Source: Endozoicomonas montiporae CL-33
Lineage (GTDB): Bacteria; Pseudomonadota; Gammaproteobacteria; Pseudomonadales; Endozoicomonadaceae
Assembly (NCBI RefSeq): GCF_001583435.1
Contig: NZ_CP013251.1
Coordinates: 5,159,215 to 5,223,214, forward strand
Reading direction: 5' to 3'
DNA: 64,000 nucleotides
Shown here piece by piece: positions 23,987 through 31,600 of this stretch. Position 1 is the first letter of the stretch; each line of letters opens with the position of its first letter. Under the pieces are notes generated by a model. The model was not told the DNA's origin, made no database searches, and was given only the letters and a program-made list of their open reading frames with translations. Position numbers and translations under genes: made by a program.

Positions 23987-25078
23987 CTAATGTCCAGATC
24001 CGAACAAAAGCACCTGCTCTGCTACCGTGTTCACCTGATTCTGACTCATACCGGGAAAAACAGGTAAAGACAGGCAGTGGCGACTTATCTTTTCAGCCAC
24101 TGGCAGTTGGCTGAACTTTGCCACATCCATCAGCGCAGGCTGACGATGCAAAGGCATCTGATAATAAATCGCGCTGGCTATATGGTTTTGCTCCAGAGCC
24201 TGCCTGACCAGATCGCGATGTTCCAGCAACACAGTGTACTGATGGAAAACATGCCCCTCACCTTCCGGCAGCTGTATATCGCTGCGGCAAAATGCCTGCC
24301 AGTACCATTCAGCCACCTGTTGTCGTTGCCGGTTGTATTCATCGATATGCCGCAACTTTACTCTCAACAAAGCGGCCTGAAGTTCATCCAGACGACTATT
24401 GTAGCCTATCTGGTGATGAAGGTAAGGCTGCTGGCTGCCATGATTACGAAGCTGGATCAGCTGCTCTGCCAGTGCCTTATCCTGTGTAATCACCAGGCCA
24501 CCGTCCCCAAACCCACCCAGGTTTTTACTGGGGAAAAAACTGAAACACCCGAAGTGGCCGTAGGTACCCGTATGCTGCCCCTCAACTGAAGCACCAAACG
24601 ACTGTGCGCAATCTTCCAGTAGCCATAACCCATGCTGATGACAGAATGCCTGAATCTTTTTGACCTCGACAGGCAAACCAAACAAGTGAACTGGCAAAAC
24701 AGCTTTAGTCTTGTCAGACAACGCCTGTTCCAATAGATCAACATCAAGGTTAAAAGACTCTGGATTAATATCCACAAACACCGGGCAGGCACCCACCTGA
24801 ACAATGGCTTCGGCAGTAGCAAAAAAAGAGAACGGAGTGGTGATCACTTCATCTCCTGCTACAATGCCAGCAGCGGTTAAGGCCAGCACCAGTGCATCGG
24901 TTCCGTTGGCACAACTGATGGCGTATCGACTGCCAAGATATTCCGCCACTTCCTGCTCAAAAGCCGCGACGTTGCTTCCCATGATAAAACGTCCTGAGCG
25001 CAGCACTTCCAGTGCTGCCTGCTCCAGTTCGTTCTGTATAGAAGCGTGCCAGACGGTTGGATCAACCATTGAAATCAT
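23987..25078 (-). CDS. DegT/DnrJ/EryC1/StrS-family sugar aminotransferase
   Basis: A 363-residue PLP enzyme of the nucleotide-sugar aminotransferase family. CANGTDALVLAL binds the cofactor phosphate, LLEDCAQSFGA carries the Asp for the pyridine nitrogen, and the Schiff-base Lys is in SFFPSKNLGGFGDGG. RNHGS and GYNSRLDELQAALL are the usual C-terminal motifs. It overlaps the preceding oxidoreductase by 4 bases. In other bacteria such a pair makes a 3-amino nucleotide sugar, either UDP-GlcNAc3N for amide-linked lipid A (GnnA/GnnB) or a 2,3-diamino uronate (WlbA/WlbE). Which one is not decidable here. Confidence 0.9.
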   Translation of the reverse strand: MISMVDPTVWHASIQNELEQAALEVLRSGRFIMGSNVAAFEQEVAEYLGSRYAISCANGTDALVLALTAAGIVAGDEVITTPFSFFATAEAIVQVGACPVFVDINPESFNLDVDLLEQALSDKTKAVLPVHLFGLPVEVKKIQAFCHQHGLWLLEDCAQSFGASVEGQHTGTYGHFGCFSFFPSKNLGGFGDGGLVITQDKALAEQLIQLRNHGSQQPYLHHQIGYNSRLDELQAALLRVKLRHIDEYNRQRQQVAEWYWQAFCRSDIQLPEGEGHVFHQYTVLLEHRDLVRQALEQNHIASAIYYQMPLHRQPALMDVAKFSQLPVAEKISRHCLSLPVFPGMSQNQVNTVAEQVLLFGSGH

Positions 25079-26013
25079 TGTTCAGCTCCGGCAATGATGT
25101 CTGAAATCCGGGTAGCCACTTCCAGTGCCCTGTGACCGCTTTCACCACAAACTCTTGGCGTTTTGCGAAACCGGACACAATGAATAAAGTCAGCAATCTC
25201 GCGTTTCAGCGAATCGCTATCCACATAGCTGAAGGCTTTGTGCTCAATTGATGGAACGCCGGGATACTGTTCACCCTTTCCCTTGAAGTACTGTTTGACC
25301 GAGAAGTTCTGGAAATCAATGCTAAGACAGGCATCCTGCTGAAAGATCCTCATCTTGCGCTTACTGTTTTCACTGATCCGGCTGGCTGTGATGTTTGCCA
25401 CACAACCGCTGGCAAAGGACAGCCGGGCCTGAGCGATATCCACAGAACGGGAAAGAACGCTCGCACCATTGGCAGCAATCTGACTGATTGGGGAATCCAC
25501 CAGATCCAGCACAATATCAAGATCATGAATCATGATGTCCATGATGACATTGATATCCATAGAGCGTGGTTTAAAACCGGCCAGCCGGTGAGACTCAATA
25601 AACCGTGGCGCCTGAACCATTGGGCGTATATCGGATAACACAGGGTTAAATCGCTCCAGAAACCCCACCTGCATGATCAACGATTTTTCCCGTGCCAGAT
25701 TCACCAACCTGCGGGAATGTTCAGTGTTATCGCAGATGGGTTTTTCTATCAGAATATGAACGCCTGCCTGTAAACAATCCAGGGCTACCTGATAATGGTG
25801 ACACGTAGGAACAGCAATGCTGACCGCATCAACCTTGCCAAAAAGTTCACGATAATCGACAAAAAACCGGGTTCTGCATTCATCTGCAACCTTACCTCCC
25901 CGCTCTTTATCAATATCAACCACACCTATCAATTCGTTGTCAGGTAATTGAACGTATTTCTGCGCATGAAATCGCCCAAGATAACCCGTACCAATAACCG
26001 CGGTCCTGAGCAT
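25075..26013 (-). CDS. Gfo/Idh/MocA-family sugar oxidoreductase
   Basis: A 312-residue NAD-dependent oxidoreductase: Rossmann motif VIGTGYLGRFHAQKY at the N-terminus, VVDIDKER (Asp binding the ribose), AVPTCHHYQVALDCLQAGVHILIEKPICDN with the catalytic-region Lys of EKP, and a C-terminal beta-sheet domain containing NVIMDIMIHDLDIVLDLV. It would oxidise a hydroxyl on a UDP-sugar before transamination by the next gene. The two overlap by 4 bases and form a two-gene operon. Confidence 0.9.
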   Translation of the reverse strand: MLRTAVIGTGYLGRFHAQKYVQLPDNELIGVVDIDKERGGKVADECRTRFFVDYRELFGKVDAVSIAVPTCHHYQVALDCLQAGVHILIEKPICDNTEHSRRLVNLAREKSLIMQVGFLERFNPVLSDIRPMVQAPRFIESHRLAGFKPRSMDINVIMDIMIHDLDIVLDLVDSPISQIAANGASVLSRSVDIAQARLSFASGCVANITASRISENSKRKMRIFQQDACLSIDFQNFSVKQYFKGKGEQYPGVPSIEHKAFSYVDSDSLKREIADFIHCVRFRKTPRVCGESGHRALEVATRISDIIAGAEQ

Positions 26014-26065
26014 AGTCGCCAGTGATCCTCAGGGTTGGATTTTTCCAGCTCCTAAAGATAGCTGT

Positions 26066-26833
26066 TTATTTTCCACTGACGGTTTCAGACTGGTTGAAAT
26101 GCTGTTCAACCAGAACCGGCAACTCCCTTTTCAGTTCAATACCTTCCGGCGAAAGTTCTGCCCCCCATGCCACCACTTCAACCCCTGCTTTGATCGCTTC
26201 ACGCAACGCTGCGCCATATTTTGGATCTATTTCATCAGCAGGTGACACCCGGTCAATCCCGGTATGCTGCACACAAAAAAACAACACCGCCCGTCCACCG
26301 CTTTCGCAAATCTCCATGAGCTCACGCAAATGTTTTGTACCACGACTGGTGACAGCATCAGGAAAAAGGCCTAATCCGTCACCCATGGCCAGAGTGACGC
26401 TTTTCACTTCCAGATAGCAGTCGGGCAAAGCTTCACCGGTCAGCAAAAAATCAATGCGACTGTTCTCAACACCGTATTTCACTTCCCGTCGAATGTTGCC
26501 GTAATGTGCCAGCGACGCGACTTTTCCTGCCTGCAGTAACTCTTCAACCAGAGGGTTTGCCCTGACCGTATTGAGACCTGCCAGAGTCATACGTTCCCTG
26601 CCGTTGAAGGCAACGGGAATTTCAGCCTGCTCCCAGGTGCAGGGGTATTTGCGTTTGGGATTATGGGAATCGGAATACCAGACACGGTGACCGGGGTAGA
26701 GGCAGTTTTTCATGGAGCCGGTATTCGGACAATGCAACGTAATCTGCTCACCGTTTGCCAGCTCAATGTCGGCCATAAAACGCTTGTAACGCCGGATCAG
26801 ACGGCCTTCCTGAAGAATTTCTGGATATTTCAT
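26066..26833 (-). CDS. sfsA: SfsA, sugar fermentation stimulation protein homologue
   Basis: A 255-residue SfsA-family protein: [16 protein letters not shown] at the N-terminus (OB-like region), [11 protein letters not shown], and the nuclease-like core RIDFLLTG...[11 protein letters not shown] and [16 protein letters not shown]. The E. coli protein binds DNA without clear specificity and affects maltose metabolism; the DFL...EVK motif suggests a PD-(D/E)XK-like fold. It is divergent from dksA, a neighbour pair conserved in many gammaproteobacteria. Confidence 0.93.
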   Translation of the reverse strand: MKYPEILQEGRLIRRYKRFMADIELANGEQITLHCPNTGSMKNCLYPGHRVWYSDSHNPKRKYPCTWEQAEIPVAFNGRERMTLAGLNTVRANPLVEELLQAGKVASLAHYGNIRREVKYGVENSRIDFLLTGEALPDCYLEVKSVTLAMGDGLGLFPDAVTSRGTKHLRELMEICESGGRAVLFFCVQHTGIDRVSPADEIDPKYGAALREAIKAGVEVVAWGAELSPEGIELKRELPVLVEQHFNQSETVSGK

Positions 26834-27086
26834 ACTATATTGTGATTAAACTATTGTTTGATATTCAGTTTTTTCATTCTAAGATAGCGGACTGGGTATT
26901 TCCCGAAATTACTGTCTGATGTCAATAAGTAGTGAATAAACATCGACGTGACCAGATAAGTCGATGACATTTTTGTGGCGGATTGTCATCGGTTTTGGTA
27001 GTTTCTCCGCTTCTGTTAGGAAGGCAAGAGGTGAGTGTCTGTTTAAAAGTCAGGCACCCGAAGTGTTGACCTCAGCTTTCAGGGAG

Positions 27087-27163
27087 GTCGGGCATAAGGC
27101 TGTTAAGCAATAAAGCCAGCCCGACATCGGATGGAAAGCCGTGAGAAATGCGTGAGCACGGCT
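27087..27163 (+). other. Two hairpins in the dksA leader
   Basis: The 358-base gap between sfsA and dksA contains two possible RNA hairpins close to the dksA start: GTCGGGC (27087) with GCCCGAC (27119-27125), containing an inner GGCT/AGCC, and GCCGTG (about 27138) with CACGGC (about 27158). They lie 30-105 bases upstream of the dksA ATG and probably belong to its 5' untranslated leader. The rest of the gap (26834-27086) shows no gene; divergent promoters are expected there. Confidence 0.5.
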
Positions 27164-27191
27164 ACTAGAAAAAGGTGATGAGGCTGTAATC

Positions 27192-27635
27192 ATGTCAGCA
27201 CAGAAAAAAGCGGATCAAGGTAATCTGCTCCGTTCCTTCACTCCATACCAGGAGAAGGACGGCGAAGAGTACATGAATGACAAACAGGTCGAGCACTTCA
27301 CCAACATCCTCAGGCAGTGGAAGCAGGAGTTGATGGAGGAAGTGGATCGGACCGTAAACCACATGCAGGACGAAGCCGCGAACTTCCCTGACCCGGCAGA
27401 CCGTGCCAGTCAGGAAGAAGAGTTCAGTCTGGAACTTCGTGCCCGCGACCGCGAGCGTAAGCTGATTCGCAAGATCGAAAAAACTCTGACTCGTATTGAG
27501 GAAGAAGATTATGGTTTTTGTGATTCCTGCGGGGTGGAGATCGGTGTTCGTCGTCTGGAAGCTCGTCCTACTGCGACACTTTGCATTGACTGCAAAACTC
27601 TGGCAGAGATTAAGGAAAGGCAGCTGGGTCAATAA
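27192..27635 (+). CDS. dksA: DksA, ppGpp co-regulator of RNA polymerase
   Basis: A 147-residue DksA that enters the RNA polymerase secondary channel and with ppGpp controls rRNA and amino-acid promoters. The coiled-coil tip carries DPADRASQEEEF (the two Asp residues act near the active site). The C4 zinc finger is complete (Cys110, Cys113, Cys131, Cys134: CDSC and CIDC). E. coli DksA has 151 residues. GluQ follows 170 bases later, as in E. coli. Confidence 0.96.
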   Translation: MSAQKKADQGNLLRSFTPYQEKDGEEYMNDKQVEHFTNILRQWKQELMEEVDRTVNHMQDEAANFPDPADRASQEEEFSLELRARDRERKLIRKIEKTLTRIEEEDYGFCDSCGVEIGVRRLEARPTATLCIDCKTLAEIKERQLGQ

Positions 27636-27708
27636 CTAATGCAGACATGATCTGTTAATGGTTTAACAGATTGCTCAGCATAAAGCAGCCCCATTGCGTG
27701 ACCATCAA

Positions 27709-27751
27709 CAAGCCGCGACCGTTGCATTATCGTGCAAAGTCTCGCGGCTTG
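27709..27751 (+). terminator. Long hairpin between dksA and gluQ
   Basis: CAAGCCGCGA (27709-27718) pairs with TCGCGGCTTG (27742-27751), with an inner TTGCA/TGCAA stem. A second smaller hairpin (ATCTGTTAA/TTAACAGAT, 27650-27671) precedes it. No long T run follows, so full termination is uncertain. Confidence 0.5.
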
Positions 27752-27807
27752 GTTGTATGCGTTTGGTCGTCGTAACCATTTATCTATATGTCACCTTTAT
27801 CTCTTCT

Positions 27808-28698
27808 ATGACCATTTCGCCGTACGTTGGACGATTTGCCCCTTCTCCCACAGGCCCCCTGCATTTTGGCTCGCTGGTTGCAGCTTTAGCCAGCTATCTC
27901 GACGCTCGCCATCAGGATGGAACCTGGCTGGTTCGTATGGAAGATATTGACCCACCCAGAGAACAGCCGGGTGCTGCGGATAAAATTCTGAAAGCCCTGG
28001 ACGTGTACGGACTGCACTGGGATGGAGAGGTGCTTTACCAGAGCCAGCGTAGTAACGCTTATGAAGAGGCCATGGAGCAACTGAAACAATCTCAGGCCAT
28101 TTACCCCTGTACCTGCTCACGCAAACAACTACAACCCTATCAGGGTATTTACCCCGGATTGTGCCGCAATGCTTCCCTGAACACTCTTCCGGATAAACCT
28201 TATGCCTGGCGGCTGAACAGTCAGGACGAAATCATTGAGTTTGATGACCGGATTCAGGGACATCAGCAGTTTGATATGAAAGCACTGGGCGACTTTATTG
28301 TGCAGCGCAAGGAAAGGCTTTTTGCTTACCAGCTGGCGGTTTGTGTAGACGACGAGTTTCAGAAGATTACGCACATCGTTCGTGGCAACGACCTGATCGA
28401 TTCCACCCCACGGCAAATCAGCCTGCAATCTGCTCTTGGCATGAATAAGGTAACTTATGCCCATATTCCAGTGATTGTTCAGGACAATGGTGACAAGCTC
28501 AGTAAACAGAATCTCGCTCCTGAACTACCTCTGGACAATCCGCGACCACTGCTGTTGAAAGCATTACAGGCGTTGGGGCATGTGCCTCCGAAAGGTCTGG
28601 AGGGTGAAAGCACAACATATATTATTAACTGGGGTGCAGAAAACTGGAACCCGGACAAAATCATCAGATCTTCTTCCCTGCTCGAAAGTGACCTTTGA
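27808..28698 (+). CDS. gluQ: Glutamyl-Q tRNA(Asp) synthetase GluQRS
   Basis: A 296-residue truncated paralogue of glutamyl-tRNA synthetase, lacking the anticodon domain, that attaches glutamate to queuosine-34 of tRNA-Asp. RFAPSPTGPLHFGSL contains the HIGH-type motif, DKLSKQN is the KMSKS-type motif, and CTCSRKQL...YPGLC forms the zinc site. A frame open to 27694 adds a hydrophobic stretch not seen in the family, so the ATG at 27808 is chosen. Queuosine also links this gene to yhhQ (10309) in the same window. Confidence 0.94.
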   Translation: MTISPYVGRFAPSPTGPLHFGSLVAALASYLDARHQDGTWLVRMEDIDPPREQPGAADKILKALDVYGLHWDGEVLYQSQRSNAYEEAMEQLKQSQAIYPCTCSRKQLQPYQGIYPGLCRNASLNTLPDKPYAWRLNSQDEIIEFDDRIQGHQQFDMKALGDFIVQRKERLFAYQLAVCVDDEFQKITHIVRGNDLIDSTPRQISLQSALGMNKVTYAHIPVIVQDNGDKLSKQNLAPELPLDNPRPLLLKALQALGHVPPKGLEGESTTYIINWGAENWNPDKIIRSSSLLESDL

Positions 28699-28796
28699 GC
28701 AAATGTGTTTTTGAGTAACAAATGGAATTGGAAAAATCTCCCGTGTCCAGCCCTGACTTTCCGCCAAGCTGTAACTAAACGACAAAAGTCTACCAT

Positions 28797-28828
28797 TTAT
28801 CCACTTATCCACTTATCCACTTATCCAC
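28797..28828 (+). repeat. Four tandem TTATCCAC units (DnaA-box-like)
   Basis: TTATCCAC is repeated four times without spacing (28797, 28805, 28813, 28821), each followed by T. Each 9-mer TTATCCACT differs from the consensus DnaA box TTATCCACA in the last base. It lies in the 260-base gap before the beta-propeller-like gene. Confidence 0.75.
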
Positions 28829-28893
28829 TGATGGTATAAACTTTGTAAAGATAGTGTTTCGTGCCGGAATGGATTCTCTCGAGTTTACCTGTT

Positions 28894-28920
28894 TATATCC
28901 ATCGCCTTTGAAGATGTGGG
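28894..28920 (+). repeat. Single arm of the dispersed repeat found at 61404-61581
   Basis: This 27-base stretch (starting TATATCCATCGCCTTTGA) matches the right arm of the inverted-repeat element at 61555-61581 in 25 of 27 positions when that arm is read on the minus strand. It lies in the leader of the beta-propeller-like gene. No second arm is found nearby. Confidence 0.75.
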
Positions 28921-28958
28921 TAGGTTGTTTTTTATTCATTAGATATTGGTGGTCACTA

Positions 28959-30290
28959 ATGAAAACTACAATATATATAGGTGTTATAACATTTATTTTT
29001 TCACTGCTTGAAGTTTATGCCGAAGAAGTCAGATACCTCAAACCTGAAGAAGTCGCCACTGGTGACTGTGATGTCTGGAATGCCGTCTTCACAACCGAAA
29101 ACCAGTTTGTACTCACCTGCGGTGACTCTGCCGAGGTCTGGCAAACCGGAGGTTTTGAGACTGAACGTCAAAACGTAATACACGACACCGGCTGGACTGA
29201 TTTAGTAAAAGGTCCAGAGAATAGCTATTTTGCAACAATATCAGGCGGTGGTTTTAAAATCAAAATATGGAAGGTTACACCAGACGGTAATCCAGTCTTT
29301 GTATCAGTCCATGATAATTACAAAGGCACAGAAACACGGTTTGACAAAATACACTCAGTCGTGTTTGACAAAAATGCTCTGTTTATGATGGGGGATACAG
29401 GCTTCGTCTACATTGTAGGACTGGATAAAGCTATGAAGCTGGGACAACTTTTTACCATACATACTCGCAACGTTACCTCCGTTGCTATCGATACGAAAGT
29501 TACCAAAGTAGCTGATACGAATATCACCAAAGTAGCTGATACGAATATAACACTAGCAATTGCCCTGGATAACAGCAAGCATCAAGTTATACTCGCTAAT
29601 TTAATGTCTAATCAGGAAAGTATAGGGGGGGGTTTCAAATATACATCACTCTTCTACCCCAGCACTGTCCGAAAGCTGCTCTTCGTACCCGATGATCGCT
29701 TGCTCGCTGCTGTGACAGATTCAGGGTTTGAGTTCAGGCATGTTAACGATTGGAGTAAGGCTTATCATATAGCGTCATCCGTAAATTGCACAGATATCTC
29801 TTACAGTAAAAACGGGGATATCTTTGTTGGTGTTTGTGACGATAAAAAAGCGTATCTGTTTCGGAAAGGTCGTAGCAGTATCGCTTCTATTGAGGTATTC
29901 AACCCCGTTCATTTTATAAAATTTGACTGGAACTCTGGAGTAAACAGATTCGCAGTCGTTTTAGACAGTGGCAATATAGTTTTATGGAAGTTGATTTATG
30001 AAGGAATGTCCGACGGAAGAGCTAGCTACTACCAATCAAAAATCGCTACTTTGCGCCATAATGGCACTGTTGAAAAAATCGAGTTTGGCTCTTCTGGACA
30101 GATTCTGACAGTATCCGGTGGTAAAGCCAGGCTTTGGGATGAAGGCGTGTTAATACCTTCTGAAAACACAACTGACAGTGATGAGCATCATCTGCTGGTT
30201 CGAAAAAGCGGACAGGTTGGCTCGTTGACAAATATCAGCATGATCTTTCTGGCTGCATTAGCGGCAGCGCACCCTAATTTTCTGGAATAA
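28959..30290 (+). CDS. Secreted protein, probably a WD40/beta-propeller-like fold
   Basis: A 443-residue protein with signal peptide MKTTIYIGVITFIFSLLEVYA. The mature part has repeating beta-rich units of about 45 residues with WD40-like elements (VWNAVFTTENQFVLTCGDSAEVWQT; FGSSGQILTVSGGKARLWDEG; FDWNSGVNRFAVVLDSGNIVLWK), which suggests a propeller; this is inferred from pattern. A 24-base tandem repeat (29490-29551) inserts KVADTNIT twice into one blade. The ATG at 28959 is chosen because it begins the signal peptide. The C-terminus ends in a hydrophobic segment (ISMIFLAALAAAH). AT-rich codon use and no recognised partner genes. Confidence 0.65.
   Translation: MKTTIYIGVITFIFSLLEVYAEEVRYLKPEEVATGDCDVWNAVFTTENQFVLTCGDSAEVWQTGGFETERQNVIHDTGWTDLVKGPENSYFATISGGGFKIKIWKVTPDGNPVFVSVHDNYKGTETRFDKIHSVVFDKNALFMMGDTGFVYIVGLDKAMKLGQLFTIHTRNVTSVAIDTKVTKVADTNITKVADTNITLAIALDNSKHQVILANLMSNQESIGGGFKYTSLFYPSTVRKLLFVPDDRLLAAVTDSGFEFRHVNDWSKAYHIASSVNCTDISYSKNGDIFVGVCDDKKAYLFRKGRSSIASIEVFNPVHFIKFDWNSGVNRFAVVLDSGNIVLWKLIYEGMSDGRASYYQSKIATLRHNGTVEKIEFGSSGQILTVSGGKARLWDEGVLIPSENTTDSDEHHLLVRKSGQVGSLTNISMIFLAALAAAHPNFLE
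29490..29551 (+). repeat. 24-base in-frame tandem repeat
   Basis: Two adjacent 24-base units beginning GATACGAA (29490-29513 and 29514-29537), differing at a few bases, plus a partial third. They encode DTxxTKVA repeats inside the beta-propeller-like protein. Confidence 0.75.
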
Positions 30291-30547
30291 ATCATGTGAT
30301 AGTCAAAACCGGAAATAGCGGGCACTTCGGCCAGTAAAAATTTAGAGGCTACTCATATCATAATATCCTGAATAGTAACCTCAACCATTCAAGGTGTGGC
30401 AATCTTTGACTGCCAGTCCATTGCTTTAGCAACGGACTGAATGGTATACATAAACGATGAGAGTCACTCTCGAACAATCACAGCACCTATAACCTATAAG
30501 AAGCTTTTGTTCACAGCTGTTTTAACAATGCATATCAGGGATTGATT

Positions 30548-31300
30548 ATGTCAACGTTTTACAAGGCAGTTGTATTTTTATTGTCCGCCTTCTCAACCTC
30601 ATCAGTCATCGCACTGTCGCCTGATAACGTGGCGCCAATGCCCAATGTTCAGATAGATATCTCCAACTCTGAATTTTGTCAGAAAGCACGTTACGCACGT
30701 GACTCTGCCATTAGCAAAGAACCCGACCTGACCAAAATAGATGCGGTCACATCGGAAGATGCTGCTCTTTGTTTCACGCCTGACGAAAACCTGTACTTTG
30801 TCGCCAATCAGGAAGCGCAGGATATTCTTGGCCCCCACGCCCCATGGTATCTGCAAATTGCTTCGGAATTCCGTGAACGGGTGACAGAAGCCTGTCGTAT
30901 AATGGGCTATCAGAATGATGAAATCAGCCGCGCCTACGACCATTGTATTGAAAATCGCTTTGAAGAGCTGATGGGACCTTATGAAGATAAGTACCGCCGG
31001 GAAGCAGGTAACTATGTGGTCAAGCGGAAACAGATCGCCGAAAGTCTGGTGGTTCGTTGCGATGCAGCGCTGAGCATCAAACGCGGCCGACTTCCCAAGG
31101 GCATGCGCTTTCCTCTGGCTTACTACAACAAACGGGCTGCGTCTCTGCCAAACTGGTTTGTCGAAGAAAAGCTTGATGATCCGAAGTGGATAAAAAAAAT
31201 GAGTCAGCTCAAAGCCAATGAGCTGATGAATGAAGTACTTGGTCAGGACTGCCCCGGCAACATGGTGTTCTGGGTAACCTATAACGCTCCTGATTACTAA
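30548..31300 (+). CDS. Secreted hypothetical protein
   Basis: A 250-residue product with signal peptide MSTFYKAVVFLLSAFSTSSVIA. The mature protein is mostly helical and charged, with several cysteines (FCQKARYARD, ALCFTP, EACRIMGYQNDE, DHCIENRFEE, RCDAAL, DCPGN), suggesting disulfides in the periplasm. WFVEEKL and the C-terminal NMVFWVTYNAPDY are notable. I do not recognise a family. The ATG at 30548 is preferred to the TTG at 30542. It is followed by a clear terminator. Confidence 0.7.
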   Translation: MSTFYKAVVFLLSAFSTSSVIALSPDNVAPMPNVQIDISNSEFCQKARYARDSAISKEPDLTKIDAVTSEDAALCFTPDENLYFVANQEAQDILGPHAPWYLQIASEFRERVTEACRIMGYQNDEISRAYDHCIENRFEELMGPYEDKYRREAGNYVVKRKQIAESLVVRCDAALSIKRGRLPKGMRFPLAYYNKRAASLPNWFVEEKLDDPKWIKKMSQLKANELMNEVLGQDCPGNMVFWVTYNAPDY

Positions 31301-31352
31301 GAAGTTTCAGCTTCCCCGCCCAAATAACCCCCAACCAACACAAAAAGGTACA

Positions 31353-31378
31353 AGCCGCAAGATTTTGCGGTTTATTGC
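31353..31378 (+). terminator. Rho-independent terminator before cbrX
   Basis: CCGCAA-GATT-TTGCGG (31355-31370) followed by TTTATT. It separates the secreted protein gene from the cbrXAB transcript. Confidence 0.75.
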
Positions 31379-31423
31379 TATTAGTTATAACATGGCAGTC
31401 CAGCTGATGAGCACTGTCGTTCT

Positions 31424-31600
31424 ATGTATATCTATCGTCTGGTACTGGCCCTTGTCATAGGCATTTTCCTCTTCTCGACCGCGATCATGGAGTGGTGGAT
31501 CACCTATGGCAACTCCTGGTATCAGCCCTGGCTGTTATGGCTAATGGTTGTCTTTGTAGGTTTCCTGCTGCAGCCACGAGGGGACGTTGATGGGCTATGA
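31424..31600 (+). CDS. cbrX: CbrX-like small membrane protein upstream of cbrA
   Basis: A 58-residue frame (MYIYRLVLALVIGIFLFSTA...) with two hydrophobic helices flanking an aromatic WWITYGNSWYQPW loop. Its last 11 bases overlap the start of cbrA, so the two are translationally coupled. Pseudomonas has a small gene in exactly this place, called cbrX, co-transcribed with and affecting translation of cbrA. The symbol is given by position and size; sequence identity could not be measured. Confidence 0.72.
   Translation: MYIYRLVLALVIGIFLFSTAIMEWWITYGNSWYQPWLLWLMVVFVGFLLQPRGDVDGL

Noticed and set aside
27694..27807. gluQ start at 27694 with an N-terminal hydrophobic stretch
   Set aside because: The stretch overlaps the dksA-gluQ hairpin and is absent from GluQRS proteins.
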